Shown here piece after piece: positions 14,634 to 21,583 of a stretch of DNA of 21,583 bases (its first letter is position 1; each line of letters starts with the position of its first letter). Origin of the DNA: Bacteroidales bacterium (GTDB taxonomy: Bacteria; Bacteroidota; Bacteroidia; Bacteroidales; Muribaculaceae); NCBI GenBank assembly GCA_004557195.1, contig SFER01000014.1, positions 1 through 21,583 of the forward strand, given 5' to 3'. Position numbers and translations under genes: made by a program. The notes under the pieces were generated by a model. That model saw only the letters and a program-made list of their open reading frames with translations, made no database searches and was not told where the DNA came from.

Positions 14634-17600
14634 ATGAGTAAAGAAAAGAAATTCTTGACTTGTGATGGAAACCAAGCTGCCGCTCACATCAGTTATATGT
14701 TTAGTGAGGTGGCTGCTATCTACCCTATCACACCTTCTTCGACAATGGCGGAATATGTTGACGAATGGGCTGCTGCCGGACGTAAAAACATATTTGGCGA
14801 AACAGTGTTGGTACAGGAAATGCAATCTGAGGCAGGTGCTGCCGGTGCCGTACACGGTTCTCTCCAAGCCGGTGCATTGACAACCACCTACACAGCATCT
14901 CAAGGCTTGTTGTTGATGATCCCCAACATGTACAAGATTGCCGGTGAATTCCTTCCCTGCGTGTTCCACGTTTCTGCTCGTACATTGGCTTCTCATGCAC
15001 TTTGTATCTTTGGCGACCACCAAGACGTGATGTCCACTCGCCAAACCGGTTTTGCAATGCTTGCAGAAGGCTCTGTTCAAGAAGTAATGGATTTGGCTGG
15101 TGTGGCACACCTCTCTACTATTAAATCTCGCGTTCCATTCATCAATTTCTTCGACGGATTCCGCACATCTCACGAAATCCAGAAGATTGAGCAACTCGAT
15201 GCCGAAGACCTCGAACCGCTTTTGGACCGTGAGGCTCTTGCCGAATTCCGCGCACGCGCTTTGAACCCCGAGAAACCGGTGGCTCGCGGTATGGCAGAAA
15301 ACCCCGATGTATTCTTCCAGCACCGTGAAGCAAGCAACAAATATTACGAGGCTGTTCCCGAGATTGTTGAGCACTACATGCACGAAATCAACAAAATCAC
15401 TGGACGCAACTATCAATTGTTCAACTACTATGGTGCCGAAGATGCCGACCGCGTTATCATCGCTATCGGTTCAATCACTGAGGCTGCCAAAGAGGCTATC
15501 GACTATCTCATGGAGAAAGGCGAGAAAGTGGGTATCGTGAGCGTTCACCTCTATCGTCCGTTCTCTGCTAAGCACTTCCTTGCTGCTGTTCCTAAGACTG
15601 CAAAACGCATCGCAGTGCTCGACCGCACAAAAGAGCCCGGCTCGAATGGCGAGCCTCTCTATCTCGATGTGAAAGACTGCTTCTATGGCATGGAGAATGC
15701 TCCGCTCATCGTTGGCGGTCGCTATGGTCTCGGTTCTAAAGACACCACACCTGCACAGGTGATGACAGTGTTTGAAAACCTCGCCCTCCCCACTCCAAAA
15801 GACCACTTCACTATCGGTATCGTTGACGATGTTACATTCACTTCTCTTCCACAGAAAGAAGAAATCGCTCTCGGTGGCAAGGGTATGTTCCAAGCCAAAT
15901 TCTACGGTCTTGGCGCTGATGGTACAGTGGGTGCCAACAAAAACTCAGTTAAGATTATCGGTGATAACACCAACAAATATTGCCAAGCATATTTTTCCTA
16001 CGACTCGAAGAAGTCGGGCGGTTTCACCTGCTCTCACCTTCGTTTCGGCGACGAGCCTATCCGCTCAACCTACTTGGTAAACACCCCTAACTTCGTTGCT
16101 TGCCACGTTCAAGCCTACCTCCACATGTATGACGTAACTCGCGGTTTGCAAGATGGTGGTACATTCCTCTTGAACACTATTTGGGAAGGCGAAGAACTTG
16201 CCAAGAACCTCCCTGTTAAAGTGAAGAAATATCTTGCAAAGCACAACGTAACCCTTTATTATATCAACGCCACCAAGATTGCTCAAGAAATCGGTCTCGG
16301 CAACCGCACCAACACAATCCTTCAATCGGCATTCTTCCGCATCACCGAAGTGATTCCTGTTGACCTCGCTGTTGAGCAGATGAAGAAATTCATCGTTAAG
16401 TCTTATGGCAAGAAGGGTGAGGATGTTGTGAACAAGAACTTCGCTGCCGTTGACCGCGGTGGTGAATATAAGACACTCGCTGTTGATCCCGCTTGGGCTA
16501 ACCTTGAGGATGAGGCTGCAGTGGCACACCACTATCCCGAATTTATCCACAATGTTGTTGAGCCTATCAACAAACAAGACGGCGACCTCCTTCCTGTATC
16601 AACATTCAAAGAGAATGCCGATGGCACATGGCAAGCAGGCACAGCAAAATATGAGAAACGCGGTGTTGCTGCATTTGTTCCCGAATGGAATCCCGAATTC
16701 TGTATCCAATGTAACAAGTGCGACTACGTTTGTCCTCACGCTGCTATCCGTCCGTTCCTCCTCGATGCCAATGAACTCGCAGGCTCTCCCTACGCCGAAG
16801 AAGCTACTCTCAAGGCTGTGGGCAAAGCATTCGATGGCATGAAGTTTGTTCAATCTGTCGATGTCCTCGACTGTCTCGGTTGCGGCAACTGTGTTGACGT
16901 ATGCCCCGGCAAGCAAGGCAATAAGGCTTTGACAATGAAACCGCTCGAGACTCAACTCGACGCTCAAAAATATTGGGACTACTGCATCGACAATGTGGCT
17001 TCCAAGCAGAACCTCATCGACATCAAGGCAAATGTGAAGAACTCGCAGTTTGCTACTCCGTTGTTTGAGTTCTCAGGCGCTTGCTCGGGTTGCGGTGAGA
17101 CTCCTTATGTTAAACTCATCACTCAACTCTTTGGCGACCGTCAGATGGTGGCAAACGCAACAGGTTGTAGCTCTATCTACTCCGGTTCTGTTCCATCAAC
17201 TCCCTACACCACCAACGAGAAAGGTCAAGGTCCTGCATGGGCAAACTCATTGTTTGAAGACTTCTGCGAATTTGGTATGGGTATGGTTCTCGCCAACGAG
17301 AAGATGCGTGCCCGCCTCGAGGCTCTCGTAAACGAGGCAATCGCAGGCGAACACACACCCGCAGAATTCAAGGCAGCATGTGAAGAATGGCTCGCAGGCA
17401 AAGACAACGCCGAGGCAAGCCGCGCTGCAGCCGACAAACTCGTGCCTATGATTGAAAAAGGCAAAGCAGAAGGCTGTCCTGTATGTTCCAAACTTGCTGA
17501 GTTGAGTCACTATCTCGTTAAACGCTCGCAATGGATTATCGGTGGCGACGGTGCTTCCTACGATATCGGCTTCGGCGGTCTCGACCACGTGCTCGCATCG

Positions 17601-18200
17601 GGCAAGAATGTCAACATCCTTGTTCTCGACACCGAGGTTTACTCCAACACCGGTGGTCAGGCTTCTAAGGCAACTCCTCTTGGTGCAATCGCTAAATTTG
17701 CCGCATCAGGTAAGCGCATCCGCAAAAAAGACCTCGGTCTTATCGCTTCTACCTATGGCTATGTATATGCCGCTCAAGTGGCTATGGGTGCCGACAACGC
17801 TCAAACCCTCAAGGCAATTCGCGAGGCTGAGGCTTACGATGGCCCGTCAATCATCATCGCCTACGCTCCGTGTATCAACCACGGCTTGAAAGCAGGTATG
17901 GGCAAGGCTCAACAAGAAGAGGCAAATGCTGTGGCTTGCGGCTACTGGCACCTCTGGCGCTACAACCCAACTCTCGAGGCTGAAGGCAAGAACCCATTCA
18001 CTCTCGATAGCAAAGAGCCTAATTGGGACAACTTCGAGGCATTCCTCAAGGGCGAAGTTCGCTATGCATCGGTAATGAAGCAATATCCTGCCGAGGCTGA
18101 ACAACTCTTCCAGGCTGCCAAGGAGAACGCACAATGGCGCTACAACAACTATCGCCGTCTTGCGCGTCAGCAATGGGGTCAAGACCCCGACCAAGAGTAA
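14634..18200 (+). CDS. nifJ: Pyruvate:ferredoxin (flavodoxin) oxidoreductase, single-chain
   Basis: A 1188-residue fused enzyme converting pyruvate, CoA and oxidised ferredoxin to acetyl-CoA, CO2 and reduced ferredoxin, the main pyruvate exit in anaerobes. Domain order: N-terminal pyrimidine-binding domain (YPITPSSTMAEYVDEWAAAG); transketolase C-like domain II; the gamma domain (KFYGLGADGTVGANKNSVKI); an EKR-type linker; two [4Fe-4S] clusters in a ferredoxin domain (CIQCNKCDYVC from C690; CLGCGNCVDVC from C747); and the TPP domain, with the additional cluster region (SGACSGCGETPY) and the GDG motif at 971-973 in GGDGASYDIGFGG. All catalytic elements are intact. Codon use suggests strong expression. 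It is flanked by its own promoter, a long leader and a terminator. Confidence 0.98.
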   Translation: MSKEKKFLTCDGNQAAAHISYMFSEVAAIYPITPSSTMAEYVDEWAAAGRKNIFGETVLVQEMQSEAGAAGAVHGSLQAGALTTTYTASQGLLLMIPNMYKIAGEFLPCVFHVSARTLASHALCIFGDHQDVMSTRQTGFAMLAEGSVQEVMDLAGVAHLSTIKSRVPFINFFDGFRTSHEIQKIEQLDAEDLEPLLDREALAEFRARALNPEKPVARGMAENPDVFFQHREASNKYYEAVPEIVEHYMHEINKITGRNYQLFNYYGAEDADRVIIAIGSITEAAKEAIDYLMEKGEKVGIVSVHLYRPFSAKHFLAAVPKTAKRIAVLDRTKEPGSNGEPLYLDVKDCFYGMENAPLIVGGRYGLGSKDTTPAQVMTVFENLALPTPKDHFTIGIVDDVTFTSLPQKEEIALGGKGMFQAKFYGLGADGTVGANKNSVKIIGDNTNKYCQAYFSYDSKKSGGFTCSHLRFGDEPIRSTYLVNTPNFVACHVQAYLHMYDVTRGLQDGGTFLLNTIWEGEELAKNLPVKVKKYLAKHNVTLYYINATKIAQEIGLGNRTNTILQSAFFRITEVIPVDLAVEQMKKFIVKSYGKKGEDVVNKNFAAVDRGGEYKTLAVDPAWANLEDEAAVAHHYPEFIHNVVEPINKQDGDLLPVSTFKENADGTWQAGTAKYEKRGVAAFVPEWNPEFCIQCNKCDYVCPHAAIRPFLLDANELAGSPYAEEATLKAVGKAFDGMKFVQSVDVLDCLGCGNCVDVCPGKQGNKALTMKPLETQLDAQKYWDYCIDNVASKQNLIDIKANVKNSQFATPLFEFSGACSGCGETPYVKLITQLFGDRQMVANATGCSSIYSGSVPSTPYTTNEKGQGPAWANSLFEDFCEFGMGMVLANEKMRARLEALVNEAIAGEHTPAEFKAACEEWLAGKDNAEASRAAADKLVPMIEKGKAEGCPVCSKLAELSHYLVKRSQWIIGGDGASYDIGFGGLDHVLASGKNVNILVLDTEVYSNTGGQASKATPLGAIAKFAASGKRIRKKDLGLIASTYGYVYAAQVAMGADNAQTLKAIREAEAYDGPSIIIAYAPCINHGLKAGMGKAQQEEANAVACGYWHLWRYNPTLEAEGKNPFTLDSKEPNWDNFEAFLKGEVRYASVMKQYPAEAEQLFQAAKENAQWRYNNYRRLARQQWGQDPDQE

Positions 18201-18220
18201 TAATGTAACGACACATTATT
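18199..18220 (+). repeat. Hairpin spanning the nifJ stop codon
   Basis: AATAATGT (18199-18206) and ACATTATT (18213-18220) are perfect inverted copies with a 6-base loop. The first arm includes the last two bases of the stop codon. It may protect the 3' end of the mRNA; that is inference. Confidence 0.4.
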
Positions 18221-18229
18221 ATATATAGG

Positions 18230-18258
18230 AAAACGCACCTCTCCGGGGGTGCGTTTTT
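18230..18258 (+). terminator. Intrinsic terminator of nifJ/por
   Basis: AAAACGCACC (18230-18239) and GGTGCGTTTT (18248-18257) form a perfect 10-bp stem with an 8-base loop and a T-run, 29 bases after the stop codon. Confidence 0.88.
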
Positions 18259-18278
18259 CATGTTTTTTGCCACACCTT

Positions 18279-18309
18279 TTTGTTTTTCAATCGCTTTGCA
18301 TTAACTTTG
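18279..18309 (+). promoter_or_regulatory. Predicted hisS promoter
   Basis: TTTG (18279-18282), a 19-base spacer and TAACTTTG (18302-18309): an exact match to the Bacteroidota consensus, 30 bases before the start codon. Confidence 0.78.
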
Positions 18310-18339
18310 CAGAATAATTGATATAAACACAAATTCACA

Positions 18340-19701
18340 ATGCAGAAACCGTCAATCCCAAAAGGTACGCGCGACTTCTCTCCCGAAGAGATGGCGAAAC
18401 GCAACTACATTTTCAACACAATAAAAGAGACATTCCTCCTTTACGGATTCAGCCAGATTGAGACTCCGGCGCTTGAAAACCTTTCCACACTCATGGGCAA
18501 GTATGGCGATGAGGGGGACAAACTCCTCTTCAAGGTGCTCAATAGCGGAGATTTCTTGAAAAATGCCACCGATGAGCAGCTCCTTGAGCGTAACTGCCCC
18601 CGACTCACCAACGCGCTGTGTGAGAAAGGGCTTAGATACGACCTCACCGTGCCGTTTGCGCGCTACGTGGTGCAACACCGCAACGAATTGCAATTCCCGT
18701 TCAAGCGTTATCAAATTCAACCGGTGTGGCGTGCCGACCGACCGCAGAAGGGACGCTACCGCGAATTCTATCAGTGCGATGCCGATGTGGTGGGCAGCGA
18801 TTCGCTCCTCAACGAGGTGGAACTCATATCGCTTATCGACACCGTTTTCAAGAAATTCGGTGTGAGAATCGTTATTAAACTCAATAACCGCAAGATTTTG
18901 AGCGGTATAGCCGAAGTGATTGGCGCACCCGACAAGATTATTGATATCACTGTTGCTATCGACAAAATCGACAAAATCGGTATCGAAAACGTGAATGCCG
19001 AACTTGCCGAGAAGGGAATCTCGCAAGAGGCAATCGAGACACTTCGCCCGCTCCTCACAATGTCGGGGACAAATAGCGAGAAACTCGACACTTTGCGCTC
19101 GCTGCTTGCATCGTCGGAAATCGGACTGAAAGGTATCGAGGAACTTGAGTTTGTAATCGCTCATGTAGGTGCTATCGGCATCCATTCTACGCTCGAACTC
19201 GATGTTTCGCTCGCTCGAGGTTTGAACTACTACACCGGGTCTATACTCGAAGTTAAGGCTTGCGATGTGCAAATTGGTAGTATCACCGGCGGCGGTCGTT
19301 ACGACAACCTCACCGGGGTGTTTGGCATGGATGGCGTGAGTGGCGTGGGAATCTCCTTCGGTGCCGACCGCATTTTCGATGTGCTCAACACATTGAATCT
19401 CTATCCCGCCGACGCAATCACCACCACAAAAGTGATGTTCTGCAATTTCGGCGATAGCGAAAGCACTCATTGCCTTTCGTTGATAAAGCAACTTCGTGAG
19501 TCTGGCATCTCTGCCGAGATTTATCCCGACAGTGCCAAGATGAAAAAGCAGATTAGTTTTGCCGACACCAAAAACATCCCCTACGTGGCAATAGTGGGCG
19601 AAAGCGAGATTGCCGAGGGGAAAATCGCTCTTAAGCATCTTGCAACCGGTGTTCAGCAGAAACTCACCATCGATGAACTCATCGCAGAATTAAAGAAATA
19701 A
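18340..19701 (+). CDS. hisS: Histidyl-tRNA synthetase
   Basis: A 453-residue class II aminoacyl-tRNA synthetase charging tRNA(His). Seen in order: the N-terminal KGTRDFSPEEMAKRNYIF with motif 1 around it; motif 2 (YQIQPVWRADRPQKGRYREF); the histidine-specific LARGLNYYTGSILEV; motif 3 (GGGRYDNL to GVGISFGADRIFD); and a C-terminal anticodon-binding domain (about 365-453). It is complete and of usual length. It is transcribed alone from a consensus promoter with a terminator at 19724-19752. It marks the right-hand boundary of the housekeeping part of the window. Confidence 0.98.
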   Translation: MQKPSIPKGTRDFSPEEMAKRNYIFNTIKETFLLYGFSQIETPALENLSTLMGKYGDEGDKLLFKVLNSGDFLKNATDEQLLERNCPRLTNALCEKGLRYDLTVPFARYVVQHRNELQFPFKRYQIQPVWRADRPQKGRYREFYQCDADVVGSDSLLNEVELISLIDTVFKKFGVRIVIKLNNRKILSGIAEVIGAPDKIIDITVAIDKIDKIGIENVNAELAEKGISQEAIETLRPLLTMSGTNSEKLDTLRSLLASSEIGLKGIEELEFVIAHVGAIGIHSTLELDVSLARGLNYYTGSILEVKACDVQIGSITGGGRYDNLTGVFGMDGVSGVGISFGADRIFDVLNTLNLYPADAITTTKVMFCNFGDSESTHCLSLIKQLRESGISAEIYPDSAKMKKQISFADTKNIPYVAIVGESEIAEGKIALKHLATGVQQKLTIDELIAELKK

Positions 19702-19723
19702 TATTCTCCAATCCCAAAATACG

Positions 19724-19752
19724 AGCCACATCCACACGGGTGTGGCTTTTTT
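19724..19752 (+). terminator. Intrinsic terminator of hisS
   Basis: AGCCACA (19724-19730) pairs with TGTGGCT (19741-19747), followed by a T-run. An alternative compact stem CCACAC/GTGTGG (19732-19745) overlaps it. Confidence 0.8.
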
Positions 19753-19763
19753 CTGCCCAAACC

Positions 19764-19794
19764 GTCGCAAAATGTCGCAATTTTTGCGACATTT
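19764..19794. promoter_or_regulatory. Upstream operator-like inverted repeat of the fic gene
   Basis: AAATGTCGCAA (19770-19780) and TTGCGACATTT (19784-19794) are a perfect 11-bp inverted repeat with a 3-base spacer. A further half-site GTCGCAA lies at 19764-19770. The same GTCGCA word recurs at the promoter 40 bases downstream, which suggests protein-binding sites rather than an RNA hairpin. Confidence 0.6.
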
Positions 19795-19804
19795 CCCCAA
19801 ATTA

Positions 19805-19836
19805 TTTGCCGATTCGACAATATTTGCTTATTTTTG
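19805..19836 (+). promoter_or_regulatory. Predicted fic promoter
   Basis: TTTG (19805-19808), a 20-base spacer and TATTTTTG (19829-19836) match the consensus exactly. The predicted transcription start, about 19843, falls inside the second inverted repeat. Confidence 0.65.
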
Positions 19837-19852
19837 TCGCAAAATATGCGAC
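19836..19852. promoter_or_regulatory. Operator-like inverted repeat at the fic transcription start
   Basis: GTCGCA (19836-19841), spacer AAATA, TGCGAC (19847-19852). It abuts the last base of the -7 box and covers the likely start site, the usual position for a repressor. Confidence 0.6.
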
Positions 19853-19895
19853 GATATTCGCTGCTTATTGTCTAACTTAATATAGGGAAAGCGTT

Positions 19896-20993
19896 ATGTG
19901 CATACATGAAAGAGAAAATTGGACACAATTTCGTTGGGATAATTCTCGTGTGTCGCTTCTTTTGGAGCAGGTGTGCCGCAAGCAAGGGATGCTTTATGGC
20001 AGATTAGGCTCTCTCGGCTTTGACAGCAAGTTGCGGGCAATGGCAGAGAATATGACCTATGATGTGGTCTATTCGTCGGAGATAGAAGGTGTGCGCATGA
20101 ATATCGATGAGGTACGCTCTTCTATTGCACATAGATTGGGGATAGAGAATGTAAAATACACAGCGCCATCGCATTATATCGATTCTGTTGTGGGGGCAAT
20201 GCTCGATGCCGTGCAACATTACGACCAATACCTTACTAAGGATAAACTCTGTGCCTGGCAAGCTGCTTTCTTCCCTTCCGGCTTAAGCGATGGTGCCCGG
20301 ATTGAGGTTGGCAAATATCGGACAAATGAGGAGCACATAGTAAGTGGAATGTTTGGGCGTGAGAAGATTCATTACATCGCTCCTTCGCCTGAGCGTGTAG
20401 AGGAGGAGATGCGGCAGTTCCTCGACTGGTTCAATAGCAATGAATCTGAGAGCTACGTTATCCGTTCAGCCGTTGCGCATTTTCGATTTGTAAGTATTCA
20501 CCCGTTTGAGGATGGTAACGGACGTATTGCCCGACTGATGGTGAACTTTATATTGATGCGACATGACTATCCTATGATAGTGGTAAGGAGCCGCAAGAAG
20601 AGTGAATATCTGGAGGCTCTGCATCAGGCAGATATGGAAGTGGGACCTGTGCCTGCTGATGGGGCTCATGCTGAGATTAAGGACATCAGGCCTTTTATGA
20701 AGTACTTTAATGAGTTGGTGGCTACGGAGGTGTATAACGATGTGCTGTTTGTGAGTGAGAAGGATGAGAACGTGTGGTGGTATGACGGGGAACGGATTGC
20801 TTTCCGTACGCCGAACTACACAAAGATACTGAACGCCATGCGCACGCTGCCTATGCTGACGCTGGCGGACATGATGGAAGAAACGGGCATTAGCATGGCA
20901 GCCATACAGAAACTGCTGGACAGGCTGATTGAGAAGAAGTATGTGGAGCGGGGCGAGAAGAATGGCAGCTGGCGGGTGTTTGTGACGCAGTAG
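19896..20993 (+). CDS. Fic-domain protein, class II, with C-terminal winged helix
   Basis: A 365-residue protein. Fic enzymes usually AMPylate target proteins. The N-terminal part (about 8-45, RENWTQFRWDN) fits the DUF4172 region often seen in Bacteroidota Fic proteins. The inhibitory motif S60-xxx-E64-G65 (SSEIEG) lies before the Fic core, as in class II proteins that carry their own antitoxin helix. The catalytic motif HPFEDGNGR (202-210) with R213 is complete, including His202. A winged-helix domain occupies about 319-365 (LTLADMMEETGISMAAIQKL). So it should be a self-inhibited AMP-transferase and probably a DNA-binder. The paired GTCGCA repeats at its promoter suggest autoregulation. A broken ORF follows 36 bases later. 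Confidence 0.93.
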   Translation: MCIHERENWTQFRWDNSRVSLLLEQVCRKQGMLYGRLGSLGFDSKLRAMAENMTYDVVYSSEIEGVRMNIDEVRSSIAHRLGIENVKYTAPSHYIDSVVGAMLDAVQHYDQYLTKDKLCAWQAAFFPSGLSDGARIEVGKYRTNEEHIVSGMFGREKIHYIAPSPERVEEEMRQFLDWFNSNESESYVIRSAVAHFRFVSIHPFEDGNGRIARLMVNFILMRHDYPMIVVRSRKKSEYLEALHQADMEVGPVPADGAHAEIKDIRPFMKYFNELVATEVYNDVLFVSEKDENVWWYDGERIAFRTPNYTKILNAMRTLPMLTLADMMEETGISMAAIQKLLDRLIEKKYVERGEKNGSWRVFVTQ

Positions 20994-21029
20994 AGAAATT
21001 AGAAATGGACACTAGTGATTGCAAATAAT

Positions 21030-21520
21030 ATGGCGGCAGTATTTGATAGATGGAATCATGCTTTGGCTCATTCGGGGCCATACCTTGTATATAGACAGTA
21101 TTATTCGGAGTTTATTCGGAGTTGAACCGATTTTACTGGGCATCGCACTCTGGTCATAAGATTACTTATACAGAGATGACCAATAAGGGGTATACATGGG
21201 ACTCGAACCCTGATGCTGTCCTTGGTCTGCCTGCTCATAATCATAGTTTTCCGACTCTTCGTGATTGGGCTACGGCCTACGACCAGCTACAGGTGTGGAC
21301 GAGGCTGAATGTGGTAATATCGCTCGCCTCCATCCTTGAAACATTTATTGATTCCGTCTGTGGGCTGGCCATTGAATCGAATCCTGGAGTGTTGATCAAT
21401 GCGAGTAAGAGTTTGGACGGCGTTAGTCTGCTAAAGACGAAAAGACTGGAACGCGAAGTAATTGAAAACGCAATAGAGGATATAGCCTTCAGCCATCCTG
21501 CGCCTCAAACCGCGTTGTAG
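21030..21520 (+). pseudogene. Small gene frameshifted by an 11-bp tandem duplication, unknown function
   Basis: Reading from ATG at 21030 gives MAAVFDRWNHALAHSGPYLV and on to a TGA at 21123-21125 (31 residues). The continuation lies in another frame and runs to a stop at 21518-21520. The break falls exactly in two adjacent copies of TTATTCGGAGT (21101-21122). Removing one copy joins the halves into a 159-residue ORF reading YRQYYSELNRFYW across the junction. The second half (WTRLNVVISLASILETFIDS, then ESNPGVLINASKSLDGVSLL) looks helical and faintly like HEPN-type families; that is weak. It starts 36 bases after fic and is probably co-transcribed. The 3' end may also be shifted. I do not recognise its function. 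Confidence 0.7.
21101..21122. repeat. 11-bp perfect tandem duplication inside the broken ORF
   Basis: TTATTCGGAGT at 21101-21111 is repeated exactly at 21112-21122 with no gap. Eleven is not a multiple of three, so the copy number sets the reading frame of the ORF at 21030. Slipped-strand loss of one copy would restore it. Confidence 0.9.
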
Positions 21521-21583
21521 CCTCTTCGCAGCGAGAATGTATCCACGTTACAAAAACGAAATCTGTAGACATGGCACCGGGAG

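Noticed and set aside
18960..18985. Short direct repeat (GACAAAATC twice) in hisS
   Set aside because: It is in frame, encodes DKIDKI in a helical part of the synthetase and needs no special explanation.
18352..19638. Long minus-strand open frame (428 codons) opposite hisS
   Set aside because: Its frame is open only because of the coding bias of hisS on the other strand. The predicted protein is rich in His and Cys and resembles no family, while the plus strand is a complete histidyl-tRNA synthetase.
1..21583. CRISPR array, tRNA or rRNA genes, insertion sequences, integrase or attachment sites
   Set aside because: I looked for regularly spaced repeats, cloverleaf-like segments with GTTC loops, transposase motifs and flanking repeats, and saw none I could support. 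By-eye reading could miss a degenerate one.

Overview
The window looks like chromosomal DNA from an anaerobic member of the Bacteroidota, most likely order Bacteroidales and possibly the Muribaculaceae; the family is a guess. The evidence is: promoters of the Bacteroidota primary-sigma type (TTTG, about 19-20 nt, then TANNTTTG) in front of several genes, mostly without strong Shine-Dalgarno sites; a fused single-chain pyruvate:ferredoxin oxidoreductase; the large single-chain PurL; a 29-residue Lys/Arg-rich ribosomal-type protein between an HU gene and an RNase E/G gene; and a secreted protein of a type I associate with gut Bacteroidales. I see no tRNA, rRNA, CRISPR array, transposase or integrase.

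Layout. 1-1200: a secreted protein of unknown function. 1201-4011 (minus strand): a DAACS-type transporter, a thioredoxin-like lipoprotein and malate dehydrogenase. 4050-5314 (minus): two genes overlapping by ATGA, a free-standing B3/4-domain protein and a YciO/YrdC-family protein. 5484-7466: a YigZ/IMPACT protein running into a minus-strand pair, a YjjG-type nucleotidase and a queuosine-precursor transporter. 7775-10015: HU, the tiny mS38/bS22-like protein and RNase E/G. 10104-14354: purL and an FKBP-type isomerase transcribed divergently from a shared promoter region that carries a 10-bp inverted repeat. 14634-19701: nifJ/por and hisS, each with its own well-formed promoter and terminator. 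19750-21583: an accessory-looking end with a class II Fic gene behind an operator-like promoter, then a small gene broken by an exact 11-bp tandem duplication.

Most of the window is housekeeping: central metabolism (mdh, nifJ), purine synthesis (purL), tRNA biology (hisS, the B3/4 and YciO-like pair, the queuosine-precursor transporter) and RNA processing (RNase E/G). The parts that deserve a second look are the right-hand Fic locus, with TGTCGCAA-type inverted repeats at the promoter and a downstream ORF that a single 11-bp deletion would restore; a transporter lacking the family's carboxylate-binding arginine; two terminator-like hairpins placed almost on top of start codons (transporter and RNase E/G); and the structured leader of nifJ. 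I cannot demonstrate a wholly new system. The Fic locus is the best candidate for something undescribed.
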